From Thermococci archaeon (GTDB lineage: Archaea; Methanobacteriota_B; Thermococci; Thermococcales; Thermococcaceae), in assembly GCA_003663695.1 (NCBI GenBank), contig QMUB01000010.1:1-11601 (forward strand): a stretch of 11,601 nt of DNA, given 5' to 3'. Numbering within the stretch: the stretch's first letter is position 1; every line of letters starts with the position of its first letter. Of the stretch, positions 5,856 to 11,601 are shown piece by piece. The position numbers and the translations under genes are program-made. A model generated the notes under the pieces. It was not told the origin of the DNA. It saw nothing but the letters and a program-made list of their open reading frames with translations, and made no database searches.

Positions 5856-6473
5856 TTGACAGAGCATGTTAAAGGCACTACAACAGTGGGCATTGTTTGT
5901 AAAGATGGCGTTGTGTTAGCAGCGGATAGAAGGGGTTCCTACGGGGATATGATAATGACAAAGAACGCCACAAAGCTTTTCAAAATAGATGAGCACTTAG
6001 CTTTAGCCGGAGCAGGGAGCGTTGGCGACATCTTAAGCTTGGTTAGGCATTTGCAGGTGGAAGCCACCCTGTACAAAATGAAGACATACAGACCAATGAG
6101 CGTCAGAGCACTGGCAACACTTACCGCCAACATCCTCCAGGGGAGCAAATACATGCCCTATTTTGCCTGGTTCTTGATTGGAGGTTATGATGAGAAGCCC
6201 AAGATGTATTCTATAGACCCTGTGGGAGGGATAACTGAGGATAGATATGTTGCAGCAGGCTCGGGTATGGAGTTTGCCTACGCCATCTTGGAGGATTCAT
6301 ATAAGGAGAATATAACCCTGAAAAGAGGAATTAAATTAGCCGTAAGGGCTGTTAATTCTGCATTAAAGAGGGATGTGTATACAGGGGATGGAATTATGCT
6401 AGTCGCTGTGGATAAAAAGGGATATAGAGAAGTAAGCAAAGAAGAAATTGAGGAAATTCTTAAGAAGCTATAA
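5856..6473 (+). CDS. psmB: Proteasome 20S beta subunit (threonine protease)
   Basis: Catalytic subunit of the archaeal 20S core, cytoplasmic. The precursor is 205 residues with a very short propeptide MTEHVKG. Autocleavage before T8 exposes the catalytic Thr in the block [19 protein letters not shown]. In mature numbering T1, D17 and K33 (AADRR and ATKLF segments) are all present, and so is the later RDVYTGDGI region. The subunit is therefore predicted active, with Thr at the position that is usually Ser in the SGDG/TGDG motif. The start is a TTG at 5856, six bases after GGGGTG; the next ATG is well inside the mature domain. Thermococcales carry two beta subunits. The one beside aCPSF1 is, from memory, the beta1-type (TK1429/PF1404), reported as heat-responsive in P. 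furiosus. aCPSF1 begins 18 bases after the stop, so they form an operon. Confidence 0.96.
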   Translation: MTEHVKGTTTVGIVCKDGVVLAADRRGSYGDMIMTKNATKLFKIDEHLALAGAGSVGDILSLVRHLQVEATLYKMKTYRPMSVRALATLTANILQGSKYMPYFAWFLIGGYDEKPKMYSIDPVGGITEDRYVAAGSGMEFAYAILEDSYKENITLKRGIKLAVRAVNSALKRDVYTGDGIMLVAVDKKGYREVSKEEIEEILKKL

Positions 6474-6491
6474 TCTTTTGAGGTGAGCAGC

Positions 6492-8438
6492 GTGATAAAA
6501 AGAGAGACATTCGTTGAAGACATTCTAAAAGAGATGAAAGAAATCATAAATCAGATGGTTCCCAAAGAGGCTAAAATAACCGAAGTTGAATTTGAGGGAC
6601 CTGAACTCGTTATATATGTCAAAAACCCCGAAGTTCTGATGCAGGATGGGGAGTTGATTAAAAATCTCGCTAAAGTTCTCAAAAAGAGGATTAGTGTTAG
6701 ACCTGATCCCCATATCCTAACGTCTCCTGAGGAAGCCGAGGAGAGGATAAAGAATCTCGTTCCAAGCGAAGCGGAGATCACAAATATAAGCTTTGATCCT
6801 TCCGTTGGCGAGGTTTTGATAGAAGCCAAGAAGCCGGGCCTCGTTATAGGCAAAAACGGGGAGACCTTAAGGTTGATAACCCAGACTGTTTACTGGGCAC
6901 CCAGGGTTGTTAGAACTCCTCCCCTCCAATCCCAGACCATTTATTCCATACGGCAGATACTCCAAAGCGAGAGTAAAGATAGGAGAAAATTCCTGAGACA
7001 GGTCGGAAGGAATGTCTATAGAAAACCTGAGCTTAAAAGTGATTGGATAAGGATAACGGGACTTGGAGGATGGAGAGAAGTGGGGAGGAGTGCACTTCTG
7101 CTTCAGACCAACGAGAGCAATATACTGGTTGATTTTGGTATAAATGTCGCAGCCCTCCATGATCCCAAGAAGGCTTTTCCCCATTTCGATGCACCCGAAT
7201 TTCAGTATGTCCTGAAGGAGGGTATTCTTGATGCTGTGATAATCACGCACGCTCACCTAGACCACAGCGGACTCCTTCCCTACCTCTTCAGGTTTAACCT
7301 CTTTGAAGGCCCGATTTATGCCACACCCCCTACGAGGGACCTGATGGTGCTCCTTCAAAAGGATTTCATGGAAATACAGCAGAGCAATGGAATAGAGCCC
7401 CTCTACAAACCCAAGGACATAAAGGAAGTTGTTAAGCACACGATTACTCTGGAATACGGTGAAGTTAGGGATATCTCTCCCGACATGCGTTTAACGCTCC
7501 ACAATGCCGGGCACATCCTGGGATCCTCGATATCCCACATACACGTTGGGAATGGCCTCCATAACATAGCCGTAACCGGAGACTTCAAGTTTATCCCGAC
7601 GAGGCTTTTTGAGCCCGCTAATGCTAGATTCCCAAGACTGGAAACGCTCATAATGGAGTCAACATACGGTGCTTCGAGGGACTATCAGCTCCCGAGAGAG
7701 GAAGCGGAGAAGAGGCTCATTGAGGTTATATTGAGAACCCTCAAACGCGGTGGAAAAGTTTTGATACCCGCAATGGCGGTTGGAAGATCCCAGGAAATAA
7801 TGATGGTCCTTGAGGAGTATGCAAGGATAGGGGGAATGGAGGTTCCGGTTTATCTGGATGGTATGATTTGGGAGGCCACCGCAATTCACACGGCATACCC
7901 GGAGTATTTGAGCAAGACCCTCAGAGATCAGATATTCCATGAAGGATACAATCCCTTCCTGAGCGAGATATTCCATCCCGTTGCAAACTCAAACGAGAGG
8001 AAAGATATCATAGACAGCAGAGAACCCGCGATAATCATAGCCTCCTCGGGCATGCTCGTGGGAGGACCCAGCGTGGAGTACTTCAAACAGCTGGCAAGCG
8101 ATGAGAAGAACTCAATAATATTCGTAAGCTATCAGGCGGAGGGCACACTTGGAAGAAAAGTGCAGCGCGGCCTGAGGGAGATACCCCTCGTAGGAGAGAG
8201 CGGAAGAACGGAAGCCGTCAAGGTTAACATGGAGGTTCACACAATAGATGGATTCTCCGGACACGCAGATAGAAGAGAGCTGTTGAATTACATAGCAAGG
8301 GTTAAGCCAAGACCTGAGAGGGTTATAACCGTTCACGGAGAAGCCCAGAAGTGCCTCGACCTTGCATCGAGCATTCACAAGAGGTTCAACATAAGCACGA
8401 GAGCTCCAAATAACTTGGATGCAATAAGACTCAAGTAG
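6492..8438 (+). CDS. fttA: aCPSF1/FttA: KH-domain beta-CASP metallo-beta-lactamase ribonuclease, transcription termination factor
   Basis: Archaeal homologue of CPSF73 that cleaves nascent RNA and terminates transcription. The 648-residue protein has two N-terminal KH-like modules (about 1-70 and 75-145), the second with the GLVIGKNGE loop near 117-125. A metallo-beta-lactamase domain carries HAHLDH at 253-258, HNAGHILGS and TGDF (D364). An inserted beta-CASP domain and the C-terminal FSGHAD (H591) and VHGEAQ motifs follow. All metal-binding motifs are intact. Known Thermococcales orthologues are PH1404 and TK1428 (FttA). The start is taken as GTG 6492, six bases after GAGGTGA. A GTG at 6483 would overlap that site and add three residues. 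The TAG stop abuts the stop of the convergent regulator gene, so its transcripts must end inside the opposing gene. Confidence 0.97.
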   Translation: MIKRETFVEDILKEMKEIINQMVPKEAKITEVEFEGPELVIYVKNPEVLMQDGELIKNLAKVLKKRISVRPDPHILTSPEEAEERIKNLVPSEAEITNISFDPSVGEVLIEAKKPGLVIGKNGETLRLITQTVYWAPRVVRTPPLQSQTIYSIRQILQSESKDRRKFLRQVGRNVYRKPELKSDWIRITGLGGWREVGRSALLLQTNESNILVDFGINVAALHDPKKAFPHFDAPEFQYVLKEGILDAVIITHAHLDHSGLLPYLFRFNLFEGPIYATPPTRDLMVLLQKDFMEIQQSNGIEPLYKPKDIKEVVKHTITLEYGEVRDISPDMRLTLHNAGHILGSSISHIHVGNGLHNIAVTGDFKFIPTRLFEPANARFPRLETLIMESTYGASRDYQLPREEAEKRLIEVILRTLKRGGKVLIPAMAVGRSQEIMMVLEEYARIGGMEVPVYLDGMIWEATAIHTAYPEYLSKTLRDQIFHEGYNPFLSEIFHPVANSNERKDIIDSREPAIIIASSGMLVGGPSVEYFKQLASDEKNSIIFVSYQAEGTLGRKVQRGLREIPLVGESGRTEAVKVNMEVHTIDGFSGHADRRELLNYIARVKPRPERVITVHGEAQKCLDLASSIHKRFNISTRAPNNLDAIRLK

Positions 8439-8762
8439 CTAGAGCACCTTTTCCACTTCATTTTCAAAGCTTTCCAAAAGTTTTTCCATCTTCTTTATCA
8501 GTGGGGGTAGAGCTTCTTTTAATGATCTGGCCCTGTATAAATACCCTATCCAGCCCCGGTTGATGAGCTCCCTCTCAATCAAGCCGAGCTCCAAAAGGTG
8601 GCGAAGCTTTTCTCTTACTATCCTCTCAGATATGCCCAATTTTTTTGAAATCTGTCTTGGGGTCAGGCTCTCCCTTAGAAGAAGGGAGTAGATCTTTATC
8701 TCCGAATTGGTGAGCTCAAAGCTCTTTAAAATTTGATTCAGGGATTTAAAGACATCCTCCAA
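8439..8762 (-). CDS. Small TrmB-like winged-helix transcriptional regulator
   Basis: A DNA-binding protein of about 107 residues. LTNSEIKIYSLLL followed by LTPRQISKKLGISERIVREKLRHLLELGLIE (about 17-64) is a classic TrmB/MarR-like winged helix with the recognition helix around ISERIVREKLRHL. The rest (YRARSLKEALPPLIKKMEKLLESFENEVEKVL) is a Lys/Glu-rich helix likely used for dimerisation. There is no effector-binding domain, unlike full-length TrmB. The TTG at 8762-8760 is preferred because GGTG (8772-8769) lies six bases before it. A GTG at 8771 (110 residues, overlapping that site) is the alternative, especially if the mRNA is leaderless. It is divergent from the prenyltransferase/GT cassette and shares its promoter region, so it may control itself and that cassette (inference). 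Its stop touches the aCPSF1 stop. Confidence 0.82.
   Translation of the reverse strand: MEDVFKSLNQILKSFELTNSEIKIYSLLLRESLTPRQISKKLGISERIVREKLRHLLELGLIERELINRGWIGYLYRARSLKEALPPLIKKMEKLLESFENEVEKVL
8447..8498 (+). terminator. T-rich region likely ending aCPSF1 transcripts
   Basis: Directly past the aCPSF1 stop, the plus strand is pyrimidine-rich with repeated T runs (CCTTTTCC, CATTTTC, GTTTTTCC, TTCTTT). These are the antisense of the Lys/Glu codons of the regulator gene. The composition fits archaeal T-tract termination, but there is no free intergenic space. Confidence 0.35.
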
Positions 8763-8814
8763 CGGCAACACCTATGAAATTTTTTCTTCATACCACTTCA
8801 CTTTTAGGTGGAAA

Positions 8815-8826
8815 GACTTATAAATC
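8815..8826. promoter_or_regulatory. Near-palindromic TATA element between the regulator and the prenyltransferase cassette
   Basis: GACTTATAAATC differs from a perfect palindrome at one pair. Rightward, it predicts initiation near 8848, i.e. a leaderless or nearly leaderless message for the UbiA gene. Leftward, it predicts initiation near 8795 and a short leader to the regulator. A separate leftward TATA-like CTAAAAGTG (8805-8797) is an alternative for the regulator. Confidence 0.6.
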
Positions 8827-8849
8827 TTCCTCTTGACTTACTTCCGGTG

Positions 8850-9641
8850 ATGACTGTGATTGCATCGATAATCAAAAATACGCGAATACTGGACGGTAAG
8901 GCTTACATTGGGATAATAGCCTTTCCACTGATGTTGAATATAAGGGATGCAAGCATCGAGAAGGCTTTGATGGCATTGGTGGCAGGGATATTTTACGTTG
9001 CATATTCCTTTGCTATAAACAACTGCTTTGATGTAGACACGGACGTTCAAAATCCCCAGAAACATGGGAAAAATCCAATTGCAAGTGGAGAGTTAAGCTT
9101 TGCAGCAGGTGTGATATCATCGCTCCTGATAGCACTCGCAGGGTTGGGCTTCGCTTACCTTACCAACCCAACCATGTTCGCGATATACTCCACAATGCTG
9201 GGGTTATCAACATTTTACTCCATTCCCCCAAGGTTGAAGAGCAAACCCCTCGTTGATGTAATATCTCACGGCCTCTTTTTTGGAGCCCTGCCTTTCATGT
9301 TCGGTGCCTATCTGGATGGCGTGCTCTCAAAACCCGAAGTCATCATAAGCATAGCCCTGACACTGCACTCCTTCGCAATGGAAATAAGAAATCATCTGGA
9401 GGATTACGAGAGCGACCTTAAAGCAAATCTAAAAACTACGCCGATAGTTATAGGGAAAAACCTCGCCGAGAAGCTGGCTATTGTGTTCTCCCTCTCTTCG
9501 ATAACCCTCCTGCTCTATCTGGTATCCCCCCTATTTGTTATGGGAGCTCCGGTTTTGACCATCCAAAAGAGCCACAAAATTTTTGATACCTCTGTTGTTA
9601 TGCTCCTATTGCTATATCTCGTAAAATCACTTGTCCTATAG
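8850..9641 (+). CDS. UbiA-superfamily prenyltransferase
   Basis: Polytopic membrane enzyme of about 263 residues expected to transfer an isoprenoid chain from a polyprenyl diphosphate, or a phosphosugar to a polyprenyl phosphate. It shows the first Asp-rich motif NNCFDVDTD (about 61-69), followed by NPQKHGKNPIASGELS, and the second motif EDYESD (DxxxD) near 181-186, with about seven to nine TM segments. The N-terminus lacks the RLPNC-like block of archaeal geranylgeranylglyceryl-phosphate geranylgeranyltransferase. The NPIASGELS block resembles the family more generally, including phosphoribosyl-decaprenyl-phosphate synthases. The substrate is therefore unassigned. Start choice is difficult: the frame is open to 8808 but the TATA box lies there. 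ATG 8850 (leaderless, initiation near 8848) is used; GTG 8856, six bases after GGTG, is an alternative. The next gene follows after 10 bases. Confidence 0.85.
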   Translation: MTVIASIIKNTRILDGKAYIGIIAFPLMLNIRDASIEKALMALVAGIFYVAYSFAINNCFDVDTDVQNPQKHGKNPIASGELSFAAGVISSLLIALAGLGFAYLTNPTMFAIYSTMLGLSTFYSIPPRLKSKPLVDVISHGLFFGALPFMFGAYLDGVLSKPEVIISIALTLHSFAMEIRNHLEDYESDLKANLKTTPIVIGKNLAEKLAIVFSLSSITLLLYLVSPLFVMGAPVLTIQKSHKIFDTSVVMLLLLYLVKSLVL

Positions 9642-9651
9642 AGGGATTCCC

Positions 9652-10575
9652 ATGAATGAAAAGATAAAAAAGCTCTTTACACTATTTGCTTTTTCAATTT
9701 CGGTCCTCTACCTCTACAAGCAGATAGATTTTGAAGAGCTCAAGCTCGCACTTCGACAGGCATCCCCACTGTATCTGAGTCTAGCCCTTATCCTTGCTCT
9801 TCTCACGGTTCTCCTCTCATGCTTCCGGTGGTACATATTCCTCAACGAGGTCCAGAAGACGAGCTTTAAAAAGACATTTAAGGCATATTTAAGCGGATAC
9901 TACCTCATCTCGATTCTCCCTCCCACACTGGGTCATATAGCAAAGGTCAGGCTCGTTGGAGGTGATTACTTCAGGGCCCTTTCAAGCCTCGCAATGAGCA
10001 CCGTTGCTGAGGTCATCCTAGTTATAGGCTTGACTTTGATTTTTATAGGATTCACTAAGGTGGGTGTAGTGCTCCTTCTCCTGACCCTTCTGATTCTCAT
10101 ATATGAGAAGGGTATCTACACCCTCATAGATTCAATTTTAAAAGCCATTGAACACCCAAAGCTTGAAAAGCTAACCTCTTCATTAAGGAATTACTCTGAA
10201 AGGCTCTATAGTGGATGGAGAGAAGCCAAAGAGAACAAAATTGTATTTGCACTTTCCTTTCTGCTCTCAGCTATAACCCTCATTCTCCAAATACTTGGCA
10301 TCATCGTGGTGGGGCGGGCTTTCGGACTCTCGATATCCCTCACTGCAGCATTGAAGGGATTTATAATAAGCACAATTTTTGCAAGTATAAGCGGAATCCC
10401 CGCAGGAGTTGGCGCCAACGAATTCGGGCTCGTTTTGGGGATAGGCTCCTCAACCAAGGCTGCAATATCAGCCTTTTCTTACAAGTTCATATTTCAGTAT
10501 ATGTGGGCTATAGTTGGAGCGATGGTCTTTTACAAAATCCTAGGTGGTGGATATGAGGATAGCTCTGGTGAGTGA
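9652..10575 (+). CDS. LPG-synthase-TM / UPF0104 family membrane protein (flippase-like)
   Basis: A 307-residue integral membrane protein of the COG0392 type, related to the membrane half of lysylphosphatidylglycerol synthases and to proteins paired with dolichol-phosphate sugar synthases (the C-terminal part of AglD). Family features are the early CFRWYIFLNEV segment, the LPPTLGHIAKVRLVGGDYFRAL region (in place of PxxxGExxR), several long TM helices, and GIPAGVGANEFGLVLGIG near the C-terminus. It has no cytoplasmic aminoacyl- or glycosyl-transferase domain, so it is probably a lipid or lipid-glycan transporter or accessory subunit (inference). The ATG at 9652 is supported by GAGGGA (9641-9646), which overlaps the UbiA stop. 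A TTG at 9631 would lie inside the UbiA gene. The downstream GT4 gene overlaps its end by 23 bases, so the three genes form one transcription unit. Confidence 0.87.
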   Translation: MNEKIKKLFTLFAFSISVLYLYKQIDFEELKLALRQASPLYLSLALILALLTVLLSCFRWYIFLNEVQKTSFKKTFKAYLSGYYLISILPPTLGHIAKVRLVGGDYFRALSSLAMSTVAEVILVIGLTLIFIGFTKVGVVLLLLTLLILIYEKGIYTLIDSILKAIEHPKLEKLTSSLRNYSERLYSGWREAKENKIVFALSFLLSAITLILQILGIIVVGRAFGLSISLTAALKGFIISTIFASISGIPAGVGANEFGLVLGIGSSTKAAISAFSYKFIFQYMWAIVGAMVFYKILGGGYEDSSGE

Positions 10576-11601
10576 TTGGTATTATCCCAAGGTTGGAGGT
10601 GTTGCCTCACACATGCACAACCTGGCTCTAAAGCTAAGGGAAAGCGGGAATGAGGTAGCTATAGTGACGAACTACTGGACTACAGGAAAGGAGCAGGAAC
10701 TTGAGGAAAAGGGAATAGAACTTATAAAAATCCCGGGAATGATAAGCCCTCTTCTCGAAATAAATCTATCCTTCGGAATAAACTCAAGCGAGGAACTCTT
10801 TGAATATCTAAAAGATTTCGATGTGATACACTCCCATCATGCATTTACCCCTCTTTCCCTGAAGGCTGCAAAAGCGGGGCGAAAAATGAAAAAGGCAACA
10901 CTCCTAACAACCCACAGCATATCCTTCGCCCATGAATCAAAGCTCTGGAAGGCATTGGGCTTGAGCTTCCCCATCTTCAGCCATTACCTAAAATTCCCTC
11001 ACAGGATTATTGCCGTTAGCAATGCCTCAAAGAGCTTTATAGAGCATTTCACGGACACCCCAATAAGGGTTATTCCCAACGGGGTGGACGATAAAAAATT
11101 CCATCCAAAGTGGAACAAGGAGAGGATCAAGGAAGAATACGGTGTGGAAGGGGATGTGGTTTTATACGTGAGCAGGATGAGCTACAGGAAGGGTCCCCAT
11201 ATTCTTCTAAACGCCTTCTCGAGATTGAAGGAGGGAACTCTCGTGATGGTTGGCTCGGGGGATATTTTACCCTTCCTAAAGGCTCAGGCAAAATTCCTGG
11301 GAATTGAGGAGAGGGTTAAATTTATGGGATATGTGCCGAGCGATGAACTTCCAAAGATGTTCGGGATGGCAGATATCTTCGTTCTTCCCTCCGTTACGGC
11401 AGAAGCCTTTGGAATAGTCATTCTGGAAGCGATGGCATCGGGAGTTCCCGTCATTTCCACAGATGTTGGGGGAATACCTGAAATTGTCGGCGGCTCAAGA
11501 GGAGGTCTTTTGATACCTCCTTCAAATGAAGATGCTCTGAAAGAGGCTATGGAAAAACTCTTAACCGACGAAAAACTCAGAGAAGAACTCGGAGAAAATG
11601 G
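10553..11601 (+). CDS. GT4-family glycosyltransferase (3' end outside window)
   Basis: A retaining GT-B glycosyltransferase, truncated by the window edge after 349 residues. The N-terminus MRIALVSDWYYPKVGGVASH with its Gly-Gly donor loop is close in style to PIG-A/PimA-like enzymes that glycosylate phosphatidylinositol-type lipids. VIHSHHAFTPLS (about 91-102) and IPNGVDDKKFHP (about 173-184) follow. The nucleotide-sugar region contains the EX7E motif as EAFGIVILEAMASGVPV (residues about 283-299), then STDVGGIPEIV. There are no membrane helices, so it likely works peripherally on a lipid acceptor at the inner leaflet. GGTGGTGG (10543-10550) inside the end of the preceding gene is its ribosome binding site, two bases before the ATG, with the genes overlapping 23 bases. 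Sugar and acceptor are not determinable; lipid acceptor is inferred from its neighbours. Confidence 0.93.
   Translation, partial: MRIALVSDWYYPKVGGVASHMHNLALKLRESGNEVAIVTNYWTTGKEQELEEKGIELIKIPGMISPLLEINLSFGINSSEELFEYLKDFDVIHSHHAFTPLSLKAAKAGRKMKKATLLTTHSISFAHESKLWKALGLSFPIFSHYLKFPHRIIAVSNASKSFIEHFTDTPIRVIPNGVDDKKFHPKWNKERIKEEYGVEGDVVLYVSRMSYRKGPHILLNAFSRLKEGTLVMVGSGDILPFLKAQAKFLGIEERVKFMGYVPSDELPKMFGMADIFVLPSVTAEAFGIVILEAMASGVPVISTDVGGIPEIVGGSRGGLLIPPSNEDALKEAMEKLLTDEKLREELGEN

Noticed and set aside
6187..6239. ATGATGA followed by CTGA inside psmB could be a C/D box RNA.
   Set aside because: There is no internal D'/C' pair and the flanks do not form a terminal stem. The stretch is well explained as conserved proteasome coding sequence.
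6867..7256. Several minus-strand frames of 60-130 codons inside aCPSF1.
   Set aside because: They are shadows of a highly conserved coding region and lack promoters or ribosome binding sites.
8815..8826. Treating GACTTATAAATC as a regulator operator rather than a promoter element.
   Set aside because: Its core is a good TATA box at the right distance from the UbiA start. Palindromy alone is common in A/T-rich TATA boxes and does not show repressor binding.
8847..8900. GTGATGA at 8847-8853 resembles box C of a C/D guide RNA.
   Set aside because: No CTGA box D or D'/C' pair follows at a suitable distance, and the sequence is explained by the ribosome binding site and start region of the UbiA gene.
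11110..11307. A 65-codon plus-strand frame inside the last gene.
   Set aside because: It is out of phase with the clear GT4 reading frame 10553-11601, which carries the EX7E motif.

Overview
The window looks like chromosomal DNA from a hyperthermophilic euryarchaeon of the order Thermococcales (Thermococcus, Pyrococcus or Palaeococcus). The evidence is the gene content: a proteasome beta subunit followed directly by the KH/beta-CASP nuclease aCPSF1 (FttA), an archaeal diadenylate cyclase, and a GPT-type purine phosphoribosyltransferase. Archaeal promoter elements (BRE plus TATA, e.g. TTTATAAAC), GGTG-type ribosome binding sites with about 5-7 base spacing, and frequent TTG/GTG starts agree with this. 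Species cannot be fixed from sequence reading alone. There are no RNA genes, CRISPR arrays, insertion sequences or gene-free stretches over 300 bases.

Layout, left to right. (1) The C-terminal part of a polytopic GT-C-like membrane protein runs in from the left edge (1-1110, +). (2) A two-gene operon holds thymidine kinase and a PTPS/QueD-fold pterin enzyme with an ExxHGH motif and no catalytic Cys (1217-2155, +). (3) A metal ABC transporter pair, ATPase then permease, overlaps by 4 bases and has its own promoter (2235-3844, +). (4) A diadenylate cyclase (c-di-AMP synthase) follows under its own promoter (3910-4713, +). (5) A leftward operon of a purine phosphoribosyltransferase and an unknown 92-residue protein (5714-4777, -) converges on the cyclase. 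The junction carries a diverged direct duplication of about 70 bases. (6) Divergent from that operon, a rightward operon encodes the proteasome beta subunit and aCPSF1/FttA (5856-8438, +). (7) A small TrmB-like winged-helix regulator (8762-8439, -) abuts aCPSF1 tail to tail with no spacer. (8) Divergent from the regulator, a rightward cassette encodes a UbiA-family prenyltransferase, an LPG-synthase-type multi-TM protein and a GT4 glycosyltransferase that runs off the right edge (8850-11601, +).

Themes. Nucleotide and pterin salvage (tdk, PTPS, purine PRTase), metal uptake next to a metal-dependent nucleotide cyclase, and a housekeeping protein-turnover/transcription-termination operon fill the centre. 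The right flank is a compact membrane-lipid or glycan cassette. It has a candidate local regulator on the other side of a shared, nearly palindromic TATA element. The most unusual structures I see are the duplicated dacZ convergent junction, the zero-spacer TAG/CTA junction at the end of the termination factor's own gene, the departure from the RHR motif in the cyclase, and the uncharacterised regulator/UbiA/flippase-like/GT4 module.
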